Made by a program: the position numbers and the translations under genes. This document shows positions 45,849 to 54,141 of a DNA stretch of 64,000 bases, piece by piece. The notes below the pieces were generated by a model. The model was not told the origin of the DNA. It made no database searches and was given only the letters and a program-made list of their open reading frames with translations. The stretch lies in NCBI GenBank assembly GCA_902363445.1, contig CABJAB010000004.1, positions 1-64,000 of the forward strand, read 5' to 3'. How positions within the stretch are numbered: the stretch's first letter is position 1; every line of letters begins with the position of its first letter. Source of the stretch: Lachnospiraceae bacterium. GTDB taxonomy: Bacteria > Bacillota > Clostridia > Lachnospirales > Lachnospiraceae.

Positions 45849-46583
45849 ATATGATACAAAATACTTTTTGGAATCATTCTTAGTAAGCTCCGGCCAAGCC
45901 TCAGTTAGACACCGGCAGAAGTTCCGGACCGTCACGATTTCAGTTCGCTGGCGATGCAGGGGCCGCTTTATCCCCGCTCTAGGAGTACCGCTCACATGTC
46001 GACGGAAAATCTGGATGATTTTTCGTCTCCTGTTCGCTCAGAAACGGAATCGGTATTTCCGTTTCTGCCTCCCTCCGCCTGGGGAACACCGGCCTCTGCC
46101 CTGCGGCGCTCACCTTTAGGCCGGCTCGGAATCTTTCTGCCGGTTTTCTTTCTGCCGCACCGTTAAGGATGGTCGCTATGTCCCTGATTCTAGAAAAAGA
46201 TCGGATATCCACACGGCCCGCGCGCCTTACGGCAGCGGGCCGCGATGGACTGCCCCAATGGCCTTTAAAACGAATGAGAGCTTATTTCGGTGCGAGAGGA
46301 AGAGCAGGAGGAACAATCCGATTCCATCGTAAGGCGAGCGCCGCAAAGGCGTTAGCAGAATCTTCCCGGCCGCAGGGAGGTAAAAACCGAATCTCATGCA
46401 GGTTTTTATTGGAATCTGACATGGAAAAATATCGATTTATCCATGTCAGTTGGAAAGGACCGACTGGAGGCCGCAAAGATCCTGGTTACGGCTGCCAGCG
46501 AGCCGCCTAGATGGAATCGGATTTCCTCCTGCTTTGTAAACCAGATTAAGAAAACTTGTTTGATAAGGTATTCAAAGGTATAC

Positions 46584-46640
46584 CCAAGGGCATCCCTTAA
46601 TTCATGCCCTGTGGGCGGGCGCACTTCGTGCGGCAAGGTA
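46584..46640. repeat. Right terminal inverted repeat of copy B
   Basis: 57 bp, pairs with 45792-45848 without mismatch. It is missing from copy A, which ends at the equivalent of 46583. Confidence 0.92.
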
Positions 46641-46650
46641 TAATGAAAAA

Positions 46651-46678
46651 GACGGGCTTCCTTTCAGGAAAGCCCGTC
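46651..46678 (-). terminator. rpmF terminator
   Basis: A GC-rich stem of about 12 bp with a one-base bulge, followed on the minus strand by TTTTTC. It ends the yceD-rpmF transcript just before repeat copy B. Confidence 0.9.
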
Positions 46679-46691
46679 TCAAGCAGATCCA

Positions 46692-46871
46692 TCAATCTAC
46701 GTTGATGATTTCTTTCTTATTATAGCAGCCGCAAGCCTTGCAAACTCTGTGAGGCATCGTCAAAGCACCGCATTTGCTGCACTTCACTAAATTCACTGCG
46801 CTCATCTTCCAGTTTGCCCTGTGGCTGTCTCTTCTCGCCTTTGAATGCTTATTCTTGGGACAGATAGACAT
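46692..46871 (-). CDS. rpmF: 50S ribosomal protein L32
   Basis: A 59-residue zinc-ribbon ribosomal protein (MSICPKNKHSKARRDSHRAN ... CSKCG ... CKACG). I choose the ATG at 46871, 9 nt after AGGAGG; a GTG two codons upstream is too close to that site. It follows yceD by 40 bp. Confidence 0.96.
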   Translation of the reverse strand: MSICPKNKHSKARRDSHRANWKMSAVNLVKCSKCGALTMPHRVCKACGCYNKKEIINVD

Positions 46872-46911
46872 GGTCACACACCTCCTTAACCGATAAATTT
46901 CATTTCATGCA

Positions 46912-47433
46912 TTACTGATTCGCGTCTCTGAAAATATCACGGATAACCGCCATCCTGGGGTCCTGTTCCGTGACCTCGCAGCCGCAAACCCCATGATTGA
47001 GATTTGCACCACATCTATTACAGATTCCTTTGCAGTCTTCCCTGCACAGAACTTTCATAGGCATATGCACGAACAGCTCATCGCGTACCAACGCATCCAC
47101 ATCCAGGGTATATCCTTCGATATACGGTTGCTCCTCCGGCTCCTCTGATTCCTCTTTTCCCTCACGAAAATCGGCCAAACGGCTGATCGGGAAAGAAAAA
47201 GGAACGGTCACAGCTTCCAGACAACGGTCACAAGGCATCACGAGAGCAAACGACACGTCTGCCTCAATGAGCAGCTTTTTATCTCCGGTATTGGTCACCC
47301 GCAGATTCACAGGCTTCTTATCTATAACCGGATAATCGGCTACCCCGTTCTCAAACACGTCAAATTCCAACTCTGCCGTGTAATCTTTTGTCTCCTGTTC
47401 ATGGGTCAGGGAGTCTGATAAATGAATGTGCAT
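46912..47433 (-). CDS. YceD family protein (DUF177)
   Basis: A 173-residue DUF177 protein with the C-terminal cysteine pairs CREDCKGICNRCG and CGCE. Homologues sit upstream of rpmF in most bacteria and are implicated in large-subunit rRNA maturation or accumulation. It has a fully consensus promoter. Confidence 0.92.
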   Translation of the reverse strand: MHIHLSDSLTHEQETKDYTAELEFDVFENGVADYPVIDKKPVNLRVTNTGDKKLLIEADVSFALVMPCDRCLEAVTVPFSFPISRLADFREGKEESEEPEEQPYIEGYTLDVDALVRDELFVHMPMKVLCREDCKGICNRCGANLNHGVCGCEVTEQDPRMAVIRDIFRDANQ

Positions 47434-47460
47434 AGTATTCTCCTAATACACACCTGTACT

Positions 47461-47489
47461 ATTATACATAGGTGCATTCAATTTGTCAA
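47461..47489 (-). promoter_or_regulatory. Consensus promoter of yceD-rpmF
   Basis: Perfect TTGACA (47484-47489), 17 nt, perfect TATAAT (47461-47466) on the minus strand. Confidence 0.93.
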
Positions 47490-47527
47490 CAATTATCGCG
47501 CAGATTGCCGACGATCAAAGGTTCTTT

Positions 47528-48523
47528 TTACTGGGCCTGAGCCTGTACTGCGGTAATGGCGACCACGCCCACAATATCAGAAGCGCTGCAGCCTCTGGAA
47601 AGATCGTTTACCGGAGCCGCAATGCCCTGGGTCATGGGACCGTAAGCTTCTGCTTTTCCGAGTCTCTGTACCAGCTTATAGCCGATGTTTCCCGCATCCA
47701 GGTCAGGGAAGATCAGTACGTTGGCCTGTCCCGCCACTTCACTGCCGGGAGCCTTGGAAGCGCCTACGCTGGGAACGATCGCCGCGTCCAACTGCATCTC
47801 GCCGTCCAGCTTGAGATCCGGATAGGTTTCCTTCGCGATCTTTGTAGCCTCTACTACCTTATCCACATCCGCATGCTTTGCACTGCCCATGGTAGAATGG
47901 GAAAGCATCGCGACCTTCGGCTCTTTGCCCACCAGAAGACGGAAGGACTCTGCCGAAGAGCCTGCGATGGCGGCCAGTTCCTCCGGATTCGGATTCTGGT
48001 TCAGGCCGCAGTCAGAAAATACAAACGTCCCTTCCTCGCCGAACTCACAGTCCGGGACTACCATCAGGAAAAACGCGGATACCAGCTTTGTACCGGGCTT
48101 AGTCTTTACGATCTGCAGACAGGGACGAAGGGTGTTTGCCGTGGAATGGCATGCGCCGGATACCATACCGTCTGCATGTCCGGATTTGATCATCAGGCAT
48201 CCGTAGTAAGCATAATCATTGAAAATAGTCTCCTTTGCCTTCTCCGGAGTCATGCCTTTTGCTTTCCGGAGTTCGACAAACAGGTCAATGTACTCCTGAG
48301 TCTTCTCGTATGTATGAGGATCGATGATGGTCGCTTTTGAAATATCCAGTCCTTTGCTGTTTTCCGCTATCTCCTCGGGAGTCCCGATGATAATGAGGTC
48401 CGCAAAATCCTCCTCCAGAATCTGAGCTGCCGCCTCAAAGGTTCTTCTGTCCATGGATTCGGGCAGAATGATCGTCTTTTTGTTGCTCTTTGCTTTCGCT
48501 TTAACCGTGTCAATAAACGCCAT
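47528..48523 (-). CDS. pta: Phosphate acetyltransferase
   Basis: A 331-residue Pta of the short, single-domain type (FADLIIIGTPEEI; MVSGACHSTANTLRPCLQIV; MLSHSTMGSAKHADVDKV; VFPDLDAGNIGYKLVQR-like C-terminus). It converts acetyl-CoA to acetyl phosphate, linking the Wood-Ljungdahl pathway to acetate and ATP. No ackA follows; downstream is yceD, which has its own promoter. Confidence 0.96.
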   Translation of the reverse strand: MAFIDTVKAKAKSNKKTIILPESMDRRTFEAAAQILEEDFADLIIIGTPEEIAENSKGLDISKATIIDPHTYEKTQEYIDLFVELRKAKGMTPEKAKETIFNDYAYYGCLMIKSGHADGMVSGACHSTANTLRPCLQIVKTKPGTKLVSAFFLMVVPDCEFGEEGTFVFSDCGLNQNPNPEELAAIAGSSAESFRLLVGKEPKVAMLSHSTMGSAKHADVDKVVEATKIAKETYPDLKLDGEMQLDAAIVPSVGASKAPGSEVAGQANVLIFPDLDAGNIGYKLVQRLGKAEAYGPMTQGIAAPVNDLSRGCSASDIVGVVAITAVQAQAQ

Positions 48524-48571
48524 GATGATAAGGCTCCTTTCGTGGTTCGTTAAATTCTAATCTAATATCAT

Positions 48572-48600
48572 ATTATAACGCATCTGGATTCACTTCACAA
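48572..48600 (-). promoter_or_regulatory. pta promoter
   Basis: TTGTGA (48595-48600), 17 nt, perfect TATAAT (48572-48577) on the minus strand. Confidence 0.75.
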
Positions 48601-48665
48601 GGGAATTTCTGTACTTTATTTCACACATTCCTCTCTTTATCCTTACATTTACAGACAATTGTATC

Positions 48666-48694
48666 TTGTCTTTTTCCCCCTTCTGTTTTAAAAT
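48666..48694 (+). promoter_or_regulatory. tmcAL promoter
   Basis: TTGTCT (48666-48671), 17 nt, TAAAAT (48689-48694), divergent from the pta promoter. Confidence 0.65.
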
Positions 48695-48727
48695 AAAATT
48701 AAATACAGAAGAAAGGAGCGTGGGCTT

Positions 48728-50026
48728 ATGAGGGTTGTCGGTCTGATCACAGAATACAATCCGTTCCACAACGGACACAGCTATCATATCCAGCAGGCAA
48801 AAAAGGTGACCGGCTCCGATTACTGCGTTGCAGTTATGAGTGGAAATTATGTTCAGCGCGGTGAACCAGCCTGTATGGACAAGTATTTAAGGACTCATAT
48901 CGCACTGCGGTCCGGAGCAGATCTGGTCCTTGAACTGCCAGTGCCTTTCGCCATAGGAAGCGCCGAATATTTTGCCGCCGGCGCAGTCTCCATCCTGGAT
49001 AAGCTGGGAATTGTCGACTCGCTCTGTTTTGGAAGCGAAAGCGGCGATCTGGCCCTGCTCTCTTCCGTCGCGTCCATCCTGTCCGATGAACCGAAGGAAT
49101 TTTCCCGGCTCATCAAAGATCTGCTGAAAAAAGGGCTGAGCTATCCGGCCGCCAGAAATCAGGCGCTTCTCTCTTATCTTTCTTTGAGCGCGCTGCCGGC
49201 CGGTCCTGAGAATCATCTTACGGATCAGGTAAACGCACTTCTTTCCACGCCCAACAACATTCTGGGCATTGAATACTTAAAAGCTCTGTACAGAAGGCAT
49301 TCTTCCATTAAGCCCGCCACTATCCTGCGGACTTCGGATTATCTTTCTAAAGCTCTTTCTGCTCCGTTTTGTTCTTCTTCTGCTATCCGTCATGTCTTTC
49401 ATTCAAGAATCACCGGTCTGGCTTCCGGCCCTATGCCTCAAACCATGAAAACAGTCCGTTCTTATGTGCCGGAAGAAGCATATTCCCTGATTGCAGAAAA
49501 CTTTAACAAGCGTCTGCCAATCTTTGTGGATGATTTTTCTTCCGTTCTCTTATATAAGCTTCTTTCCGCACGGAACGCGGATTTAACAGACTATTCCGAC
49601 CTTTCCCCTGAGCTGGAAAATAGGATCAAGAACTGTCTGACCGATGTTTCTACATTCTCGGATTTTATTGATTCGGTGAAATGCAAACAATACACCAGGA
49701 CGAGAATCAGCCGTGCTTTGCTTCATATCCTTCTGGATATCCGGGTGGAGGATATCGCCCGGTATAAAAGCAACGACTTTGTTCCCTATGCCAGAGTCCT
49801 CGGCTTCAAAAAGTCCTCCGGCCCTTTGCTAAAGAGCATAAAGAAGAACAGCTCTATCCCGCTCCTCACCAAAATGGCTGACGCGGAAAACCGGCTGGCG
49901 CCCATGGGCTTCGATATGCTGAACCAGGAAGTTTTCGCCTCCAATCTGTATCAATCCGTAGTATATCACAAATTCGGCTACCGGACGAAAAACGAGTATA
50001 CTCAGGGTGTGATCATTGAACCGTAA
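48728..50026 (+). CDS. tmcAL: tRNA(Met) cytidine acetate ligase
   Basis: A 432-residue nucleotidyltransferase-like enzyme with an HxGH-type site in EYNPFHNGHSYHIQQAKK and VMSGNYVQRGEPACMDK. It makes N4-acetylcytidine at the wobble base of elongator tRNA-Met, using acetate and ATP. The use of free acetate fits an acetogen. It is monocistronic, divergent from pta, and ends at a bidirectional terminator. Confidence 0.94.
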   Translation: MRVVGLITEYNPFHNGHSYHIQQAKKVTGSDYCVAVMSGNYVQRGEPACMDKYLRTHIALRSGADLVLELPVPFAIGSAEYFAAGAVSILDKLGIVDSLCFGSESGDLALLSSVASILSDEPKEFSRLIKDLLKKGLSYPAARNQALLSYLSLSALPAGPENHLTDQVNALLSTPNNILGIEYLKALYRRHSSIKPATILRTSDYLSKALSAPFCSSSAIRHVFHSRITGLASGPMPQTMKTVRSYVPEEAYSLIAENFNKRLPIFVDDFSSVLLYKLLSARNADLTDYSDLSPELENRIKNCLTDVSTFSDFIDSVKCKQYTRTRISRALLHILLDIRVEDIARYKSNDFVPYARVLGFKKSSGPLLKSIKKNSSIPLLTKMADAENRLAPMGFDMLNQEVFASNLYQSVVYHKFGYRTKNEYTQGVIIEP

Positions 50027-50075
50027 TCACAGCATGGTCTTTTGTTCCATGGAACATCTTTTCTCAATATATTTA

Positions 50076-50115
50076 AAAAACGCATTTCCCGGCTCTGTCC
50101 AGGAGATGCGTTTTT
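50076..50115. terminator. Bidirectional terminator between tmcAL and SDR
   Basis: A 10-bp stem (50076-50085 with 50106-50115) whose A/T-rich ends give T-runs on both strands. A second perfect 9-bp hairpin (50120-50140) overlaps the end of the SDR gene. Confidence 0.8.
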
Positions 50116-50136
50116 CTTTATGAAAACGATACGTTT

Positions 50137-50928
50137 TCATCCCTCCCAGGGTTTTTCCCACGGAAGCTCCGTATCCTCTACACTGTTTTTCCCGCCGTCC
50201 ACATTCACCACAGTGCCGGTCATATAGCCAAAGCGGCTGCTCGCCATACAGACTATCACATCACCGATCTCCTCCGGCCGGCCGGCCCGGTGAAGAGGTA
50301 TCATGGACATTGTATAGTCTCTCTGCTCATAGATCGCTTTTGCGGAAAGCACTGTATCAATAACTCCCGGTGATACCGCGTTGACGCGGATTCCATAGGG
50401 CGCCAGCTCCGACGCCGCGCCAACCGTCAGCATATTGACCCCCGCTTTCGCGGCCCCATAGGTCACCCGGTAATCCACCGGTATTCTGGAGGAGAGAGAA
50501 GACAGATTGATGATCACTCCGCTCTTTTGCGGCATCATATGCTTTGCCGCCGTCTGAATGCCCAGAAAAGCGCTGGTCAAATTCAAATCCATGATATAGC
50601 GGAAGGTCTCCTCCGGCAGTGAATGGAGGGGGCCGTGTTTATTTCCTCCTGCACAGTTCACCCAGATATCGATTCCTCCAAACCGCTTTACAACATCATC
50701 CGCAAACGCCTGTACCTGGGAAAGCTCTGTCACGTCCACCTGTTCCGCCAGGATATCTTCGTATCCGGAGTCTTTCGCCTGCTGTTCAAACGCCTCAACT
50801 TTCGATGATGAATGACTGCAGACAGCAACCTTGCAGCCCTCCTCCGCAAATCGCAGCGCAGCGGCGGCGCCGATTCCGGTCGTTCCTCCGCAGATGACCG
50901 CCACTTGTCCCTTTAAGCCCAAATCCAT
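50137..50928 (-). CDS. Short-chain dehydrogenase/reductase
   Basis: A 263-residue classical SDR with the cofactor loop GGTTGIGAA, NCAGGNKHG, the catalytic Ser, Tyr and Lys (SSLSSRIPVDYRVTYGAAK) and a C-terminal TGTVVNVDGG. The start at 50928 follows GGAGG by 6 nt; a longer frame from 51012 would overlap the upstream gene. NAD(P) preference and substrate are unknown. Confidence 0.9.
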   Translation of the reverse strand: MDLGLKGQVAVICGGTTGIGAAAALRFAEEGCKVAVCSHSSSKVEAFEQQAKDSGYEDILAEQVDVTELSQVQAFADDVVKRFGGIDIWVNCAGGNKHGPLHSLPEETFRYIMDLNLTSAFLGIQTAAKHMMPQKSGVIINLSSLSSRIPVDYRVTYGAAKAGVNMLTVGAASELAPYGIRVNAVSPGVIDTVLSAKAIYEQRDYTMSMIPLHRAGRPEEIGDVIVCMASSRFGYMTGTVVNVDGGKNSVEDTELPWEKPWEG

Positions 50929-50959
50929 GATGTTCCTCCCGTCTTTTATCCGTCTGTGA

Positions 50960-52324
50960 TCAGTTTTTAAAGCTGTGAATGGGAGCAGGGATCCTGCCTC
51001 CCCTGTTGACAAATTTTGTACAGGAATAAGGGTTCACCGGCATCACCGGCGCGTATCCCAAAAGCCCTCCAAATTCAACCGTGTCGCCGGCCTTTTTCCC
51101 AATGGCGGGAATCAGACGGACCGCCGTGGTCTTCTGGTTTATCATTCCAATGGCGGCTTCGTCAGCAATGATACCGGACAGGGTATCCGGAGTGGTGTCT
51201 CCCGGAATCGCTATCATGTCCAGCCCGACAGAGCATACGCATGTCATAGCCTCCAGCTTTTCGATGCTCAAGGCTCCTCTGTTCACAGCGTCGATCATTC
51301 CCTGATCCTCGCTCACGGGAATAAATGCGCCGCTCAGGCCTCCCACATAAGAGGACGCCATCACGCCTCCCTTTTTCACCTGATCATTCAGAAGGGCAAG
51401 AGCGGCTGTCGTCCCCGGAGCTCCTACACTTTCCAGGCCGATCTCTTCCAGGATCTCAGCGACACTGTCTCCCACAGCCGGCGTCGGCGCCAGCGACAAA
51501 TCCACGATTCCAAAAGGCACCCCCAGCTTCTGGGAAGCTTCCTGTGCCACCAGCTGACCCACCCGCGTCACCTTGAAGGCTGTTTTTTTAATGGTCTCGC
51601 AAAGCACCTCAAAATTCTGTCCGCGCACTTCTTCCAGGGCAGTCTTCACCACTCCCGGCCCGCTGACTCCGACATTGATGATGGCATCGGCCTCCGTCAC
51701 GCCGTGAAAGGCTCCGGCCATGAACGGATTGTCATCGGGAGCATTGCAGAACACTACCAGCTTCGCGCATCCCAGGGAATCCCGCTCCCTGGTGGCAAGC
51801 GCCGTTTCCCTGATCACCTCTCCCATCAGCTTTACCGCGTCCATATTGATGCCGGTCTTGGTAGATCCCACATTCACGGAGCTGCAGACTCTGTCCGTAC
51901 AGGCGAGGGCCTGAGGGATTGAGCGGATCAGGAGCTCTTCGGCCTGAGTCATCCCTTTGCTGACCAGAGCAGAATATCCTCCTATAAAATTCACTTTTAC
52001 TTCCTTTGCCGCCCGGTCAAGGGTCTTCGCCAGTGTCACGAAATCTTCCGCTGTTTTGCAGGCCGCGCTTCCCACCAGCGCAATGGGGGTAACGGAAATT
52101 CTCTTATTTACGATCGGGATACCGTATTTCACTTCAATTTCATGCCCTACTTCAACCAGGTCTTTCGCATAAGAAGTGATCTTTTTATAAACCTTTTCGT
52201 TTACCTTATCCAGCTGAGAATCGATACAGTCCAATAAACTGATACCCATGGTGATCGTCCGGACATCCAGCTTCTCCTGCTCGATCATTTTATTCGTCTC
52301 ATCTACTTCAAATCTGTTTATCAT
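50960..52324 (-). CDS. DUF711/UPF0210 family protein
   Basis: A 454-residue protein of the PFL/UPF0210 family ([53 protein letters not shown]). It is paired with the small ACT-domain gene just upstream (11 bp), an arrangement conserved across Firmicutes. Function is not established. Confidence 0.9.
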   Translation of the reverse strand: MINRFEVDETNKMIEQEKLDVRTITMGISLLDCIDSQLDKVNEKVYKKITSYAKDLVEVGHEIEVKYGIPIVNKRISVTPIALVGSAACKTAEDFVTLAKTLDRAAKEVKVNFIGGYSALVSKGMTQAEELLIRSIPQALACTDRVCSSVNVGSTKTGINMDAVKLMGEVIRETALATRERDSLGCAKLVVFCNAPDDNPFMAGAFHGVTEADAIINVGVSGPGVVKTALEEVRGQNFEVLCETIKKTAFKVTRVGQLVAQEASQKLGVPFGIVDLSLAPTPAVGDSVAEILEEIGLESVGAPGTTAALALLNDQVKKGGVMASSYVGGLSGAFIPVSEDQGMIDAVNRGALSIEKLEAMTCVCSVGLDMIAIPGDTTPDTLSGIIADEAAIGMINQKTTAVRLIPAIGKKAGDTVEFGGLLGYAPVMPVNPYSCTKFVNRGGRIPAPIHSFKN

Positions 52325-52335
52325 GACCGTCCCTC

Positions 52336-52608
52336 TTAAATTCTGTGCATTTTGTTGAAGATATCCTCGTGCTGGCAGCGGATTTTCACGCCGATCTCTT
52401 CTCCGATCTGGTCCAGCTCCTCGACCACATCGCCAAAGGGCTTGGTGGACTGGCTGGCGTCCACGATCATCATCATGTTGAAATATCCCTGCAAGATGGT
52501 CTGGGAAATATCCTCAATGTTGATGCGGTTATTGGCCAGGTATGTACATACCTTCGCAATGATGCCTACCGTATCTTTTCCTACGACTGTGATAATAGTT
52601 TTTTTCAT
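52336..52608 (-). CDS. ACT-domain protein (UPF0237)
   Basis: A 90-residue ACT-domain protein ([20 protein letters not shown]), similar to GcvR halves. The start at 52608 has AGGAG 7 nt upstream. It probably senses an amino acid or other small ligand and works with the DUF711 protein. The ligand is unknown. Confidence 0.9.
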   Translation of the reverse strand: MKKTIITVVGKDTVGIIAKVCTYLANNRINIEDISQTILQGYFNMMMIVDASQSTKPFGDVVEELDQIGEEIGVKIRCQHEDIFNKMHRI

Positions 52609-52668
52609 CTTCATTCTCCTCGTCCTATATGTGAAATAGCCTGCGGTTTTAAACCAGATCATAGACCG

Positions 52669-53469
52669 TCAAAGATACACGATCTCCGACATCCTGCTCC
52701 TGTCCGCAACTGCAATATCAAAATCAGTGCCCCGGTAAGCGTTCTCCCCCATGGTCACTTCCAGACGGACCGTCTCATAGGCCAGATCCGCATAATTATT
52801 CTCTTTAGAAAGATGTCCCAGCAGCGCCTTCTTAAACTTATCGTGGAGGACCTCACCCAGCAGCCGCCCTGCCGAATCGTTGGAAAGATGCCCTCTGTTC
52901 CCCATGATCCGCTTTTTCAGATAATAAGGATACGGTCCCGCTTCCAGCATATGTACGTCATGGTTCGCTTCCAGAAGAACGGCGTCCAAGCCCTGCAGAT
53001 GATTGATGGTATATTGACTGTAGTTGCCGAGGTCTGTCACCACAGCGGCTGAGCTTCCGCCGGAACCCACTCGGAACGCACAAGGATTCGCTGCGTCATG
53101 GTCAATAGAAAACGGCGATATCCTCATATCTCCTATGGAAAAATCCACATCCGGGAAAATCTCTCTGTGAAGTCCCTCCGGCAGCTCTCCCACTGTCTTT
53201 GCCGACTGTATGCCTTCATAGGTTTCCCGGGTAGTATATATGGGCACCTCATTTTTTCTGGAAAAGACTCCCAGTCCCCCGATATGGTCAGAGTGCTCAT
53301 GGGTGATCAGGATACCGGAAAGCTCTGAGCCTTTGAGCCCCAGCTCACACAGCCCGCATTCAATCCGTTTGGCGGATATCCCTGCATCGATCAGGAGATG
53401 GGTGTGCTCCGTACCCACATAGATACAGTTTCCACTGCTGCCGCTGGCTATACTGACGAGGCGCATCAT
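52669..53469 (-). CDS. Metallo-beta-lactamase fold hydrolase (YycJ/WalJ-like)
   Basis: A 266-residue MBL-fold enzyme with the metal motif THEHSDHIGG and the family start RLVSIASGSSGNCIYV. WalJ/YycJ proteins are possible 5'-3' exonucleases linked to mismatch repair or cell division. It is not next to walRK here; instead it follows coaE by 66 bp. Confidence 0.88.
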   Translation of the reverse strand: MMRLVSIASGSSGNCIYVGTEHTHLLIDAGISAKRIECGLCELGLKGSELSGILITHEHSDHIGGLGVFSRKNEVPIYTTRETYEGIQSAKTVGELPEGLHREIFPDVDFSIGDMRISPFSIDHDAANPCAFRVGSGGSSAAVVTDLGNYSQYTINHLQGLDAVLLEANHDVHMLEAGPYPYYLKKRIMGNRGHLSNDSAGRLLGEVLHDKFKKALLGHLSKENNYADLAYETVRLEVTMGENAYRGTDFDIAVADRSRMSEIVYL

Positions 53470-53535
53470 GTCATATTCCTCACTTTATCTCTACATTATT
53501 GTTTATTTTGTCTACAGACACCATGTGTTATTTTA

Positions 53536-54123
53536 TCATAAGGACAGGGAAGATGCAATCTGCTCTTTCGTATCCTCCCTGCTCCCGCTGTTGTCGATGA
53601 CTGCGTCAGACCGCTTCCGGAATTCGTTGTCCAGCATCTGGTTTGCCATGATCTCCCGGCATTTGTCCCTTCCATAGCCTCTGCCTTCCATAAGCCTTTG
53701 AATCCTTGTCTCCTCGTCGGCATAGACATACCAGACCACATCGCAGATATCCTCGTACCCGGCTTCAAACAAAATGGCCGTCTCGATCACGGCAATATCC
53801 GTTCCGGATGTCTCAAGGTCCTGAAGCCGCTTTTCCGTCTCTTTCCGGACCGCCGGATGGATGATACCGTTCAGCCGTTTTAATGCCGTCTGATCCTGAA
53901 ACACCACCGACGCAATCTTTCTCCGGTCCAGAGTCCCATCCTGTTTTATGACGCCTTCACCAAAGGCGTCTCTCACCTGTGCGAAGCAGGCGCCTCCCGG
54001 CTCCATGAGTTCTCTCCCGATCTCATCTGCCATCAGGATTCCGGCGCCGTATTCTTCCCTTAAGATTTCCAGCACCGTGCTCTTTCCCGCTCCCACTCCG
54101 CCGGTCACTCCGATTATCTTCAT
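53536..54123 (-). CDS. coaE: Dephospho-CoA kinase
   Basis: A 195-residue P-loop kinase (GVTGGVGAGKSTVLEIL; MADEIGRELMEPG; DAVIDNSGS near the end). It performs the last step of CoA synthesis. It follows polA by 18 bp, a common pair. Confidence 0.95.
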   Translation of the reverse strand: MKIIGVTGGVGAGKSTVLEILREEYGAGILMADEIGRELMEPGGACFAQVRDAFGEGVIKQDGTLDRRKIASVVFQDQTALKRLNGIIHPAVRKETEKRLQDLETSGTDIAVIETAILFEAGYEDICDVVWYVYADEETRIQRLMEGRGYGRDKCREIMANQMLDNEFRKRSDAVIDNSGSREDTKEQIASSLSL

Positions 54124-54141
54124 TTTTTCTCTCCGAAAGCC

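Larger units (their letters stand above)
45792..46640. repeat. Structured non-coding repeat, copy B (849 bp, with terminal inverted repeats)
   Basis: A full-length relative of 14556-15345 with an extra 57-bp right end that is the exact inverse complement of its left end. TA dinucleotides flank both ends (45790-45791 and 46641-46642). The interior has the same hairpins as copy A: 46381-46388 with 46401-46408, and 46416-46425 with 46440-46449. It lies between the rpmF terminator and the plsX promoter. No transposase, reverse transcriptase or conserved protein is encoded. The orientation of any RNA product is unknown. Confidence 0.87.

Noticed and set aside
45759..46643. Open frames of 64-113 codons in repeat copy B
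   Set aside because: Same reasons as for copy A; some run into the terminal inverted repeats and the unique flanks.
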